NCBI GenBank assembly: GCA_002506275.1
Contig: DAXG01000042.1
Coordinates: forward strand, 43,904 to 107,903
Direction: 5' to 3'
Origin: Euryarchaeota archaeon UBA259
Lineage (GTDB): Archaea; Thermoplasmatota; Poseidoniia; Poseidoniales; Poseidoniaceae
DNA: 64,000 bases
The notes below the pieces were generated by a model. That model worked only from the letters and a program-made list of their open reading frames with translations, was not told where the DNA came from and ran no database searches. How positions within the stretch are numbered: the first letter of the stretch is position 1; each line of letters begins with the position of its first letter. Below, one piece after another: positions 54,607 to 62,695 of the stretch. A program made the position numbers and the translations under genes.

Positions 54607-55533
54607 ATGTTTCTTAACCGTCGCATTTCCCGTGAATATTCCATGAAGAGAAGATTTCCTACTGAACCGAGTGAAGATGAACAAAAAACATTGGCCTCAT
54701 GGAGGTTGTTGTTTGAAAGTCCGAAATATGTAGCCGACCTCAACGCTTCACCAGGAAAGGATGAACCCGTTTTCGGTTTTGAAATTGAATGGAGTGATCT
54801 CAAAGAGTTTGGAGACTTACAGACGGAACTTACCGAAAGTATGGAACACACATTAGCCTGCGGAAATCAGGTTCTCAAGGAACAATATTCGGATCGAATT
54901 ATGTCAACTCGACCGGTAATTCGTATCGTTAACCTTCCTCCAAGTCGATACTATGAGATGAGTGAATTACGCATGCGTGACCGTAACAGGCTCCTTGCCT
55001 TTGATGCAATTGTGGTTCGAACCAGCCCAGCAATCGGATGGTTGAAAATCAGCACGCATCGCTGCAACGATTGCGGTTTGAAGTGGCGAATAAACGAACG
55101 CCTCGCTCGCCCACGAGAGAAGGTCAAGTACTGTTCGGATTGCCTGGACTCCATTGTCAAAGACCAGTCCTCAAAGAAACCGAAATCCTACTACAAAGAC
55201 CCAACTGATGTCTCGATGGTGGCTGAAGAAAACTTTTACGAAGATGTCCAATACCTCGAAGTTATATCCCCACTGATGACTAAGAACGGTATGGCGATTA
55301 ACCAAGAATGCTTCCAAGTGGTCGTGTTCGACGAGTACGTCGGTCAATTCTCCCGTGGGGACCATCTCACCATCAACGCTATGGTGGCCGTTGACCCGTT
55401 GGTCAATCGTGATTTCATACGTGACACTCGACGTATGATTTATCTCAAAGCACACAGTGTTGAAGAAGGTCTTTCGAATGCAACTAAGGAATCGGTTGAC
55501 GATTCGGTAATCGATTCACTTCCGGCGAATTGA
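54607..55533 (+). CDS. MCM N-terminal-like protein without AAA+ domain
   Basis: A 308-aa protein that resembles the N-terminal part of the MCM replicative helicase. It has a helical first region (to ~100), MRPVIRIVNLPPSRYYEMSELRMRDRNRLLAFDAIVVRTSPAIG (OB entry), a zinc ribbon C153-x2-C156...C176-x2-C179, and the typical later strands EDVQYLEVISPL and VVFDEYVGQFSRGDHLTINAMVAVDPL. The ATPase domain is absent; a TAG-free stop closes the frame at 55533 and tyrS begins on the other strand. It may bind single-stranded DNA or MCM itself. Start ATG 54607 or ATG 54643. Confidence 0.65.
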   Translation: MFLNRRISREYSMKRRFPTEPSEDEQKTLASWRLLFESPKYVADLNASPGKDEPVFGFEIEWSDLKEFGDLQTELTESMEHTLACGNQVLKEQYSDRIMSTRPVIRIVNLPPSRYYEMSELRMRDRNRLLAFDAIVVRTSPAIGWLKISTHRCNDCGLKWRINERLARPREKVKYCSDCLDSIVKDQSSKKPKSYYKDPTDVSMVAEENFYEDVQYLEVISPLMTKNGMAINQECFQVVVFDEYVGQFSRGDHLTINAMVAVDPLVNRDFIRDTRRMIYLKAHSVEEGLSNATKESVDDSVIDSLPAN

Positions 55534-56664
55534 AGCCACCGCTTCAAGCGTTTCGGGATTCTTCTCGAAGTGCTCATGTACACTTTGTAAGCCCTTACTT
55601 ACACCGTCTGCTACGCCAAGTTTTGCATCCAATGGGTGAAGAGTTCCATCTGCAACTGCAGCTTTGAACGATGCTAAGTCTGTCCAAGTGGATGGTTCTC
55701 CGAACTTTGGGTTCGGTGTGACGATAATTTCGCCCCATTCCGGAATCACAACATGTTCAGCAAGTTCGTAAACCGGTGAATGCGGGTCAACAGGGTCAAG
55801 ATATGCATGCTTTTGCATTTTCTTTCTGAGTGCTTTGGCAGCATCGTGGAGTAAAATAGCACCCGAGGGGTCGGATTTACTCATTTTGTGATCAAAACTC
55901 TCCATTCGAACTCCAGTCGCTTTGAGCGATGACAGAATCGGTGTGTGCAAACAGGTAGGTTTCTTCCAATTCCATCGTGTTGCCACATCACGCATGAACA
56001 TGTGTGCCTTGCGCTGGTCCATTCCGCCAAGGGCGACATCAATGTTCATCTCAAAGATGTCACTTGCTTGCATGGCTGGATAGAAGAATTTTGACAGGTC
56101 ATGGTCGGAAGATGCTTCATCCCGACCCATAATTGTGAATGTTTTACGCACTTTGGGCAAAGTAGCGCCTTTGGAGCAACGTAGAACACGAGCCCAATAA
56201 TCGCCGGAATTCATGATTTGGGAAGCCCATACGAAGCGCAGTTGACCTGGACCTTCACCTTCTTCGGGATGTCCGAGGAGAGCTCTAAAGGTTTCTTCCA
56301 TGTAGGTAGCGGTCGTTTGGATGTCATTCATATCGCCGTTGTATTTGTCGTTGACCCATGCGTGCCAATCGGCCAAGAAGATCAGGACGTTTGCCTTTGC
56401 ATCCAACATACGACGCAGTTGAAGAGAGAGAACTTTCCATCCAATATGTGCCTTGCCAGAGGGTTCAAAACCAACATAGCACCGTATCACACCGTCTCCT
56501 GCCATGCTGGTGTTGTCTGCTAAGCAGGTCACTAAATGGTCGATTCCAACAGTTTCGTCAACTTGGCCGACCATCAACGAAAGTCGACGTTGTTGTTCAT
56601 CATTGAGTTCAAGGATTCGAGGGTTGTCTTCGAGGTAGGGTTCGAGTATTGTGTCGACGCCCAT
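55516..56664 (-). CDS. tyrS: Tyrosyl-tRNA synthetase
   Basis: A 382-aa class I aminoacyl-tRNA synthetase of the archaeal/eukaryotic tyrosine type. VGFEPSGKAHIGW contains the HIGH-like motif (HIGW), and DHKMSKSDPSGAI the KMSKS loop. QASDIFEMNIDVALGGMDQRKAHMF is the tyrosine-binding signature (Q...D..GG.DQR). The long C-terminus matches archaeal TyrRS. ATG 56664 is chosen over a frame to 56685. Its end overlaps the convergent MCM-like gene by 18 nt. Confidence 0.95.
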   Translation of the reverse strand: MGVDTILEPYLEDNPRILELNDEQQRRLSLMVGQVDETVGIDHLVTCLADNTSMAGDGVIRCYVGFEPSGKAHIGWKVLSLQLRRMLDAKANVLIFLADWHAWVNDKYNGDMNDIQTTATYMEETFRALLGHPEEGEGPGQLRFVWASQIMNSGDYWARVLRCSKGATLPKVRKTFTIMGRDEASSDHDLSKFFYPAMQASDIFEMNIDVALGGMDQRKAHMFMRDVATRWNWKKPTCLHTPILSSLKATGVRMESFDHKMSKSDPSGAILLHDAAKALRKKMQKHAYLDPVDPHSPVYELAEHVVIPEWGEIIVTPNPKFGEPSTWTDLASFKAAVADGTLHPLDAKLGVADGVSKGLQSVHEHFEKNPETLEAVASIRRK

Positions 56665-56681
56665 ACTACCACTCTGCTCTC

Positions 56682-57206
56682 TCAAATCAAGTCGTTGAGT
56701 TTCTTAACTTTGCCTTCCGACGGTGGGTTTCCTGAATCGATCATTTCCTGTAATTCAGCAATCATTGTGTTTGCCTTGTCGATTGTTTCTTGGTCTATTG
56801 AAGTGCTCATATGCATCATCTTGTGAGCCATTTTGATGGCCGATTTCGCTTTCGAGAATTTCTTTGCGTTTTCCTTCGCTTTGTCTCCACGTTGCTTTGG
56901 AGAATATCCAGTTGCTTCATCGAGGAACGAAGACCATCTTTTGCGTGATTCCATTGCTTGTTCACGGCCACCGTCCGCAGAGAGGAAGGTATTGAGGTCG
57001 TCGCCTTTCATTTGCCTGACATCCATGACTAATTTCCCATCGGTGCCAAAGTGCCCAGTTATACCGGTTAGAATGGCAAATGAGCCCGTAAAAACGCCAT
57101 CTGCATCCACTTGAATATCATCAAAATAGTTGGTTGCTATGCGCGCAAGACCTGCATTTCCACCAATTGTTTTCTCTAAACCACGCTTAACTGCGAATCG
57201 CTCCAT
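56682..57206 (-). CDS. Conserved-looking protein of unknown function (DUF5611-like?)
   Basis: A ~175-aa cytoplasmic protein from ATG 57206 (MERFAVKRGLEK). The N-terminal ~80 residues form an alpha-beta domain (DDIQVDADGVFTGSFAILTGITGHFGTDGKLVMDVRQM). The C-terminal half is a basic helical region (KQRGDKAKENAKKFSKAKSAIKMAHKM) and a final helix. It recalls small Thermoplasmata proteins annotated DUF5611, from memory only. The frame extends to a GTG at 57323, but that would overlap the divergent gene. Located 17 nt upstream of tyrS (same strand), so possibly co-transcribed. Confidence 0.6.
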   Translation of the reverse strand: MERFAVKRGLEKTIGGNAGLARIATNYFDDIQVDADGVFTGSFAILTGITGHFGTDGKLVMDVRQMKGDDLNTFLSADGGREQAMESRKRWSSFLDEATGYSPKQRGDKAKENAKKFSKAKSAIKMAHKMMHMSTSIDQETIDKANTMIAELQEMIDSGNPPSEGKVKKLNDLI

Positions 57207-57311
57207 ACCTTGGCGAAGAGCCTCTTTGCCATAAGGCTCACCGTTGGAGAGAATGATAATTCCCTCTTCCCGTATAGGAGGGGTTTTTTGATAGTTCACA
57301 ATCGGCAAATC

Positions 57312-58487
57312 ATGCGGGGACACTTTTTCTTTGGTTTCGTTCTCATGATTCTCTTGTTACCGTCGGTACCTGCTGAACCAGAATCGGCTATCGAACTCGA
57401 ACTGGTCGACACTTTGGAGGATTTTGATATCGGTATCAATGCTGGTAAAGTTTCGCCGGACCGTCTCTCGGTTTTGCTGATCGGTAAAGACGGATATGCT
57501 CACCTCGTTTCTGCAATTCATCCCGAAGACCGCTCGCAAGATATTCAACTGAGCACCAATAGAAACGCTGATTTGCAAGACTTAGCATGGCACCCTGGTG
57601 GTAAGACCGCTCTTCTAACGGGGGATTTGGGAATGGCTCTCCGCTATACTGTTGAGACGCACGGTATTTCGACAGTAAATGGTTCAGGAGCTCTTCTTGG
57701 ACTCAACATGACGGCCGTTGAATGGAGGGCTGCTGGTGACTTCGCATACTTTGGGGCTGCAGATGGTAGTTTGTGGAAGTTTTCAGAGGGCTCTGGAATG
57801 GAGAAACTGTCGGATACTCAGAATTCGCCAATCAGTGATATTTCGTGTCACAGAAATCAAAACATCTGCGTGGTCTCCACATTAAACGATGGGATGGCCG
57901 TTATCTCCACATTTGATCAAGTCACTTTCCTAACCGGTACAGCTGGAGAAACTTGGATTGGTGTTGACTGTGCTGACCCGACACTGAATGAATGCGTCGG
58001 ATTTGCCAGCGGCAAGAAAACACAAGCGATTCGCCTCGACATGAACGACCCAAGTCAATCAACGACTCGTTCAATTGGTGAACTCAGTTCCCTTACCGGC
58101 GACTTCACTGGGGTATCACGCGGGCATGACGGAACGACTCTTGTTCACATGGCCCCCTTTTCGACCATCCGTCAACAACCTCTCGTGACTGAAGCATTCG
58201 TGCAAATTTTATCTGAAGATGCGGTCGCTTGGGATGCGGTTGTTTCCGGGCGTTCAATTGAGTTCGTGTGGGAGACTGGACACCAGGATGGTTTCATTAT
58301 CACATCGTTTGGCAACATTATTTCGTTTCAATCTCTTAACGATGTAGAGAAGATGGATATGGTTTCAATCGCCGTGGTTATTGCGGTGACAATATCGGTA
58401 CCGGGTGTTATTTTGGGACTGATCTACATGAACAGCCCTTTCCTTCAAAGAAAGTACCTTCAGATGAGAGGTTTGAAGAAGAAATGA
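57312..58487 (+). CDS. Secreted/anchored propeller-like protein of unknown function
   Basis: A 391-aa protein with a signal peptide (HFFFGFVLMILLLPSVPAEP), an exposed body of repeated beta units (DGYAHLVSAIHPEDRSQDI, LQDLAWHPGGKTALLTGDLG, VEWRAAGDFAYFGAADGSLWKF, ISDISCHRNQNICVVST), and a C-terminal membrane helix (residues ~350-372, IAVVIAVTISVPGVILGLIYM) followed by a basic tail RKYLQMRGLKKK. The blades are WD40-like. Same design as the protein at 35336. Function unknown. ATG 57312 is used because the longer frame overlaps the divergent gene. Confidence 0.75.
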   Translation: MRGHFFFGFVLMILLLPSVPAEPESAIELELVDTLEDFDIGINAGKVSPDRLSVLLIGKDGYAHLVSAIHPEDRSQDIQLSTNRNADLQDLAWHPGGKTALLTGDLGMALRYTVETHGISTVNGSGALLGLNMTAVEWRAAGDFAYFGAADGSLWKFSEGSGMEKLSDTQNSPISDISCHRNQNICVVSTLNDGMAVISTFDQVTFLTGTAGETWIGVDCADPTLNECVGFASGKKTQAIRLDMNDPSQSTTRSIGELSSLTGDFTGVSRGHDGTTLVHMAPFSTIRQQPLVTEAFVQILSEDAVAWDAVVSGRSIEFVWETGHQDGFIITSFGNIISFQSLNDVEKMDMVSIAVVIAVTISVPGVILGLIYMNSPFLQRKYLQMRGLKKK

Positions 58488-58557
58488 GGTCTTTCCTCTG
58501 ATGTCCAGAGGGTTAGGTTCTTGAAGCCCCGAGTGAACCCCAAGTTGAGAGGACAGT

Positions 58558-59733
58558 ATGGAGCCATACGAAGGAGTCGACTTCTACGACATTGAAAGCC
58601 TACTAACAGAAGAAGAAATAATGATCCGTGATATGGTTCGTGATTGGGTTGATGAAGAAGTTCTTCCCAAAATTGAACACGCATGCGCTGAAGGAATCTT
58701 CCTTGACGAATGGCGAGTCGCTCTAGGTGAAATGGGTGTTCTAGGAGCTCCTTTGAAAGGCTACGGCTGCCCTGGTCTATCCTACGTTGCATACGGGCTC
58801 ATCTGTCAAGAACTCGAACGAGGCGATTCTGGTCTTCGTTCTTTTGCCTCTGTTCAAGGATCACTTGCTATGTACCCCATCTGGGACTTTGGGTCTGAAG
58901 AACAGAAAAATTACTACCTGCCAAAGATGACATCCGGTGAATGGATTGGATGCTTCGGTCTTACGGAACCAGATTACGGTTCAAATCCTGGTGATATGAT
59001 TACGAAAGCTGAAGATATGGGCGATCATTATTTACTCAATGGCGCCAAGATGTGGATTACCAATGGAACAATCGCAGATGTGGCAGTGGTTTGGGCTAAA
59101 CTGGATGGCGTCATCCGTGGTTTCATTGTTGAGAAAGACGACGAAGGCTTTTCTGCCCCAGAAATGAAGGGCAAGCATTCCTTGAAAGCCTCTGTCACCA
59201 GCGAACTTGTTTTTCAAGATTGTAAGATTCCTAAAGACCGTATGCTTCCGGATGTCAAAGGACTACGTGGTCCATTTTCCTGTTTGAACAATGCTCGGTT
59301 TGGTATTTCATGGGGTGCCTTGGGCGCAGCAATGTCGTGTTTCCACAGTGCGAAAACGTATGCTCTTTCCCGAATCCAGTTCGACCATCCGATCGCTTCC
59401 TACCAGCTTGTTCAAAACAAATTGGCATGGATGCTGCGAGAAATTACCAAAGGACAGCTTCTTGCTTACCACCTCGGTCGTAAGAAGGACGAAGGAACTT
59501 GGTTCAACGAACAGATTTCTCTTGCGAAGATGAACAATGTAGACATCGCTCTCGAAATTGCTCGTGTTGCCCGTGACATTCACGGTGCAAATGGAATATT
59601 GGACGAATATCCAGTTATGCGGCACATGGCAAATTTGGAGTCTGTCAAAACTTACGAAGGTACTCATGACATTCACAACCTCATTCTCGGCCGATATATC
59701 ACCGGGATTCAAGCGTTCACTCGAACCGTTTGA
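58558..59733 (+). CDS. Acyl-CoA dehydrogenase, glutaryl-CoA dehydrogenase-like
   Basis: A 391-aa FAD enzyme. GDSGLRSFASVQGSLAMYPIWDFGSEEQKNYYLP, GCFGLTEPDYGSNPGDM, NGAKMWITNG and FQDCKIPKDRMLP follow glutaryl-CoA dehydrogenase closely. The catalytic base is E367 in SVKTYEGTHDIHNLILGRYITG, the GCDH-type ending. It may oxidise glutaryl-CoA in lysine/tryptophan breakdown, or a similar short acyl-CoA, with electrons passing to EtfAB encoded 4-5 kb upstream. ATG 58558 follows GAGAGGACAGT. Confidence 0.9.
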   Translation: MEPYEGVDFYDIESLLTEEEIMIRDMVRDWVDEEVLPKIEHACAEGIFLDEWRVALGEMGVLGAPLKGYGCPGLSYVAYGLICQELERGDSGLRSFASVQGSLAMYPIWDFGSEEQKNYYLPKMTSGEWIGCFGLTEPDYGSNPGDMITKAEDMGDHYLLNGAKMWITNGTIADVAVVWAKLDGVIRGFIVEKDDEGFSAPEMKGKHSLKASVTSELVFQDCKIPKDRMLPDVKGLRGPFSCLNNARFGISWGALGAAMSCFHSAKTYALSRIQFDHPIASYQLVQNKLAWMLREITKGQLLAYHLGRKKDEGTWFNEQISLAKMNNVDIALEIARVARDIHGANGILDEYPVMRHMANLESVKTYEGTHDIHNLILGRYITGIQAFTRTV

Positions 59734-59779
59734 TAGCAGTATTTGAGTGCTGATTCTGTCAAATCACCTCATACAGGGC

Positions 59780-59787
59780 TTTATATG
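59780..59787 (+). promoter_or_regulatory. TATA box of the DUF2892-like gene
   Basis: TTTATATG lies 34 nt before ATG 59822, a good archaeal TATA match at the position expected for a transcript with a ~10-nt leader. The 88-bp gap contains no other signal. Confidence 0.45.
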
Positions 59788-59821
59788 CACTTATTCGAAA
59801 TTCAATTTAAGAGTTGATTGA

Positions 59822-60010
59822 ATGAACCTTAGTTTGAATGATAGGTTGGTACGAATTGTTTCAGGACTGGGCATGGTCGCTTTTGACTACGCTGCAGATG
59901 TGAACTGGGACGTCGTGCTGCTGGTAATCGGTTGCTGGGGCGTCCTAACTTCAGCATTCGGTTTTTGTCCATTTTACAGACTCGTTGGGCATTCGACATG
60001 TCCGATCTAA
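59822..60010 (+). CDS. Small DUF2892-like membrane protein
   Basis: A 62-aa protein of the DUF2892/YgaP-like type. LNDRLVRIVSGLGMVAFDYA and DVVLLVIGCWGVLTSAFGFCPFYRLVGHSTC match the family pattern: N-terminal RxxR...G, two membrane helices and GFCPxYxLxGxxTC near the end. Such proteins often accompany rhodanese or sulfur genes, but none is next to it here. Its own TATA box lies upstream. Its stop touches that of convergent crtB. Confidence 0.82.
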   Translation: MNLSLNDRLVRIVSGLGMVAFDYAADVNWDVVLLVIGCWGVLTSAFGFCPFYRLVGHSTCPI

Positions 60011-61309
60011 TCAGACTGCTGGAAGAATTCCAATGCGAGCAAGTCCTGACCATACTGGGTCGAGGAAGGCAGGAAGAAGCCTGTGTCGCATGTACACCGC
60101 TGCTGCTAGACTTATTTTCTGAACCTTGTTGAGTTTGACTCTCTTGGTGAATACATCGCCCTGCTGACGTTCGATCTGTCGGAGGATTTTATCGTAAAAT
60201 GCAATCATCGCTGCTGGGGAATAACGGGTTCTTCGTGGGAGGAGAGGGAGGAGTTGGCGAGCCTCGTGCAGGTATGTTCTTGCTCTTCGGGCATAGTCAC
60301 GGCAGTAAGGTTCCCAATTTTTGTTGAGAACGACCTTTCCATTGAGTTCTTTTTCTTGAATGCCGTTGGCTTCCAGTTCGTTGAGCGGTAAATACACTCG
60401 GTCTCGTTCGATGTCTTCGCCTACGTCGCGCAACACGTTAGTTAGTTGCATGAAGATGCCCCATGACTCTGCGAATTTCTTTGCTCGTGGGTCTTCATAT
60501 CCGTAGATTTCTATGCACATAAGTCCGACAACGGAAGCGACACGGTAACAGTAAACATACAGTTCGTCAAAACTGCGGTATCTGTTGTTGTACAGGTCAT
60601 CTTCCATGCCCGAAATCAAATCATCAAAGACATCTCGTGGGATTGAATAGGTGCTCACGGTTTCTTTGAGCGCCAAGAACACAGGGTCAGTTGAATAGAC
60701 ATCCGAATAACAGGTTGAGAGTTTTTTGCGGAAGAAAAACAATTGAGTAATCTTGTTCAAATACGCTTCAGGGTCGAGAATTGTTCCTTGGTCTTGGAGG
60801 CTTTCAAGTTGCTCTCTGTAACTCACGGCCTCAGGGTCTTGTTCGCCCATGCTGCCAGGGAATCGGTCCGCCCAGTCGCCATCGGCAATGTCGTCTGCTC
60901 GTCGGCAAAATGCGTAAACTGCGCACATGGCTTGCCGCTGCTGGTCTGGAAGATATTTGAACGAATGATAGAAATTACCTGCCTCACGCATGGTGAGTTC
61001 CTCACAGTAACGGAAAGCGAGTTTTGTCAGTTCTTGGGGTGGTCGTTCAGACCAAATCGGTGCGTCGAGGTGCTCGAATGGGTCGACAAGTTCGTTTGTT
61101 TCTCCAACAATTCCAATGAATGTTGCACCTTCTCTAAGTGCTTCCATTGCGGTTAAGCTAACGGCTTTCACGGCGTCTCGTGCAAGCATTACACCTGCTC
61201 GAAGGTGGTCGAGCGTGGACATGTTTTTTGGTTCCGAATCGTCATCTCTTGATGTTGCGTTCCCTTTGAGGGGGAACAACAATTCAAGCGGTTTCCGGCG
61301 TTCCAGCAT
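60011..61309 (-). CDS. crtB: Phytoene synthase (squalene/phytoene synthase family)
   Basis: A 432-aa head-to-head prenyl synthase. FCRRADDIADGD holds the first Asp-rich motif DDIAD (139-143) and NVLRDVGEDIERDRVYLP the second, D295-V-G-E-D299. YCYRVASVVGLMCIEIYG is typical of bacterial CrtB. It probably joins two geranylgeranyl diphosphates to phytoene, the first carotenoid step (carotenoids lead to retinal for rhodopsin in this lineage). The first ~90 residues are an extra, probably helical extension. The start could be ATG 61309 or ATG 61222. It faces a second family member across a 197-bp divergent gap. Confidence 0.88.
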   Translation of the reverse strand: MLERRKPLELLFPLKGNATSRDDDSEPKNMSTLDHLRAGVMLARDAVKAVSLTAMEALREGATFIGIVGETNELVDPFEHLDAPIWSERPPQELTKLAFRYCEELTMREAGNFYHSFKYLPDQQRQAMCAVYAFCRRADDIADGDWADRFPGSMGEQDPEAVSYREQLESLQDQGTILDPEAYLNKITQLFFFRKKLSTCYSDVYSTDPVFLALKETVSTYSIPRDVFDDLISGMEDDLYNNRYRSFDELYVYCYRVASVVGLMCIEIYGYEDPRAKKFAESWGIFMQLTNVLRDVGEDIERDRVYLPLNELEANGIQEKELNGKVVLNKNWEPYCRDYARRARTYLHEARQLLPLLPRRTRYSPAAMIAFYDKILRQIERQQGDVFTKRVKLNKVQKISLAAAVYMRHRLLPAFLDPVWSGLARIGILPAV

Positions 61310-61506
61310 TGTGACCGGTCGTCCCTCGTAGGTTACCCTTTTTGAGTTCTACCCCTAATTGCCTATTTTTACGACTTCCAAAAACAAGGTTTGCCTTCAA
61401 TTCTTTTCATTCTCAAATGATGTCTTTCATGAATGAACATGGGAATTGACAATCCATACCACACGCTCAAGAGCAAAGGATGATTCGGTTCGTTTGAGGG
61501 GATAAG

Positions 61507-62523
61507 ATGGCAGTACTCATCAACGAAAAAATTGATACTCTTCTCGAAACAACTTCGCGTTCCTTCTACCCGACGCTCAAATACCTCCCAAAGAAGATTC
61601 GAGGGCAGATTGGTCTGTTGTACTTACTGGCTAGGGTTGCTGACACCATTGCAGATACCAAACACGGTGAAACAGATTTCCTGACAAACCTACTGCAGAA
61701 ATACAACGAGGTTGCTCAAGGTCGCTCTTCTGAGTTGCCTGACTTCTCTGAGCTTGCGACGCTACAAACAAATGAACATGAAGCCGAATTACTTCGTCAT
61801 GTTCACGATGTGGTCGAAGGGCTGGAGATTTATTCCAAAGAAGATCAACAGCGCATTCTCGAGTGCTTAGATACAATCGTAGGTGGTCAAATCCTCGACT
61901 TGCAAAGATTCGGGCCTGCCAACGAAGGTGGAAAAATTTCTTCACTTGATTCAAACAAGGAACTCGACGATTATACTTTCAAAGTAGCGGGCTGCGTAGG
62001 TGTATTTTGGACCGACATGTCGCTCGCTCATGTTACTTCCATTGGTTCTGACAAAGAAGAGGAGTTTTATGAGAAGGGCATTCGATTCGGCAAAGCTTTG
62101 CAAATGATCAACATTTTGCGTGACATACCTGAAGATTTACGCTTTGGGCGTTGCTATTTACCCGGTGAGGAATTGGAAAAGCACGGCTTAAGTCCTCATG
62201 ATTTACTCGATAAATCCAACATTGAACAATTTAGGCCGTTGTACGACGAGTATCTCGACGTCACGGACCAACATCTTGAGGCTGCTGTAGAATACATTCG
62301 GATGTTGCCGGATGGACAGTTCCGACTCAAGGCAGCAACCATGCTACCGGTATTGATTGGGCAAAGGACTGTGTCGCTGTTGAGGACTGGCAACATTCTT
62401 GATTCGGATGAAAAGATAAAAATCACGAGAGATGAAATGAAGTCGTATGCTCGAAAACTTCTCCGAGCGTTACTCATTCCCGGGGGAGTCAACCGGCTTT
62501 TGAAAAAGAACAAGAACGCTTAG
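61507..62523 (+). CDS. Second squalene/phytoene synthase family protein
   Basis: A 338-aa head-to-head prenyl synthase with RVADTIADT (D46-D50) and NILRDIPEDLRFGRCYLP (D206, D210). It differs from the divergent crtB (YTFKVAGCVGVFWTDMSL instead of YRVASVVG) and lacks the long N-terminal extension, which recalls squalene synthase or HpnC/HpnD-like proteins more than CrtB. It may make squalene or a hydroxy intermediate. GAGGGGAT precedes ATG 61507. A C-terminal lysine-rich end (KKNKNA). Substrate not certain. Confidence 0.82.
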   Translation: MAVLINEKIDTLLETTSRSFYPTLKYLPKKIRGQIGLLYLLARVADTIADTKHGETDFLTNLLQKYNEVAQGRSSELPDFSELATLQTNEHEAELLRHVHDVVEGLEIYSKEDQQRILECLDTIVGGQILDLQRFGPANEGGKISSLDSNKELDDYTFKVAGCVGVFWTDMSLAHVTSIGSDKEEEFYEKGIRFGKALQMINILRDIPEDLRFGRCYLPGEELEKHGLSPHDLLDKSNIEQFRPLYDEYLDVTDQHLEAAVEYIRMLPDGQFRLKAATMLPVLIGQRTVSLLRTGNILDSDEKIKITRDEMKSYARKLLRALLIPGGVNRLLKKNKNA

Positions 62524-62683
62524 TTCACTCACTCTTTTCTTCTTCAATTCGATGGGTTCTCCTCGTTAATTTCCATCAGCGTCAATCGTATTCTTCGGCA
62601 ACGATAGTTTTCTTCGTTTTCGATGGGAAGTTCATCTTTCAGTCGTAAGACTTTAGGGAGAGTCCCCCGACCACCAAACCTGC

Positions 62684-62689
62684 GAGGTG
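62684..62689 (+). promoter_or_regulatory. Shine-Dalgarno site of the zinc-ribbon protein
   Basis: GAGGTG lies 6 nt before ATG 62696 and supports that start. The remaining upstream gap (62524-62683) is pyrimidine-rich, with no gene or element recognised. Confidence 0.5.
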
Positions 62690-62695
62690 TGCGGT

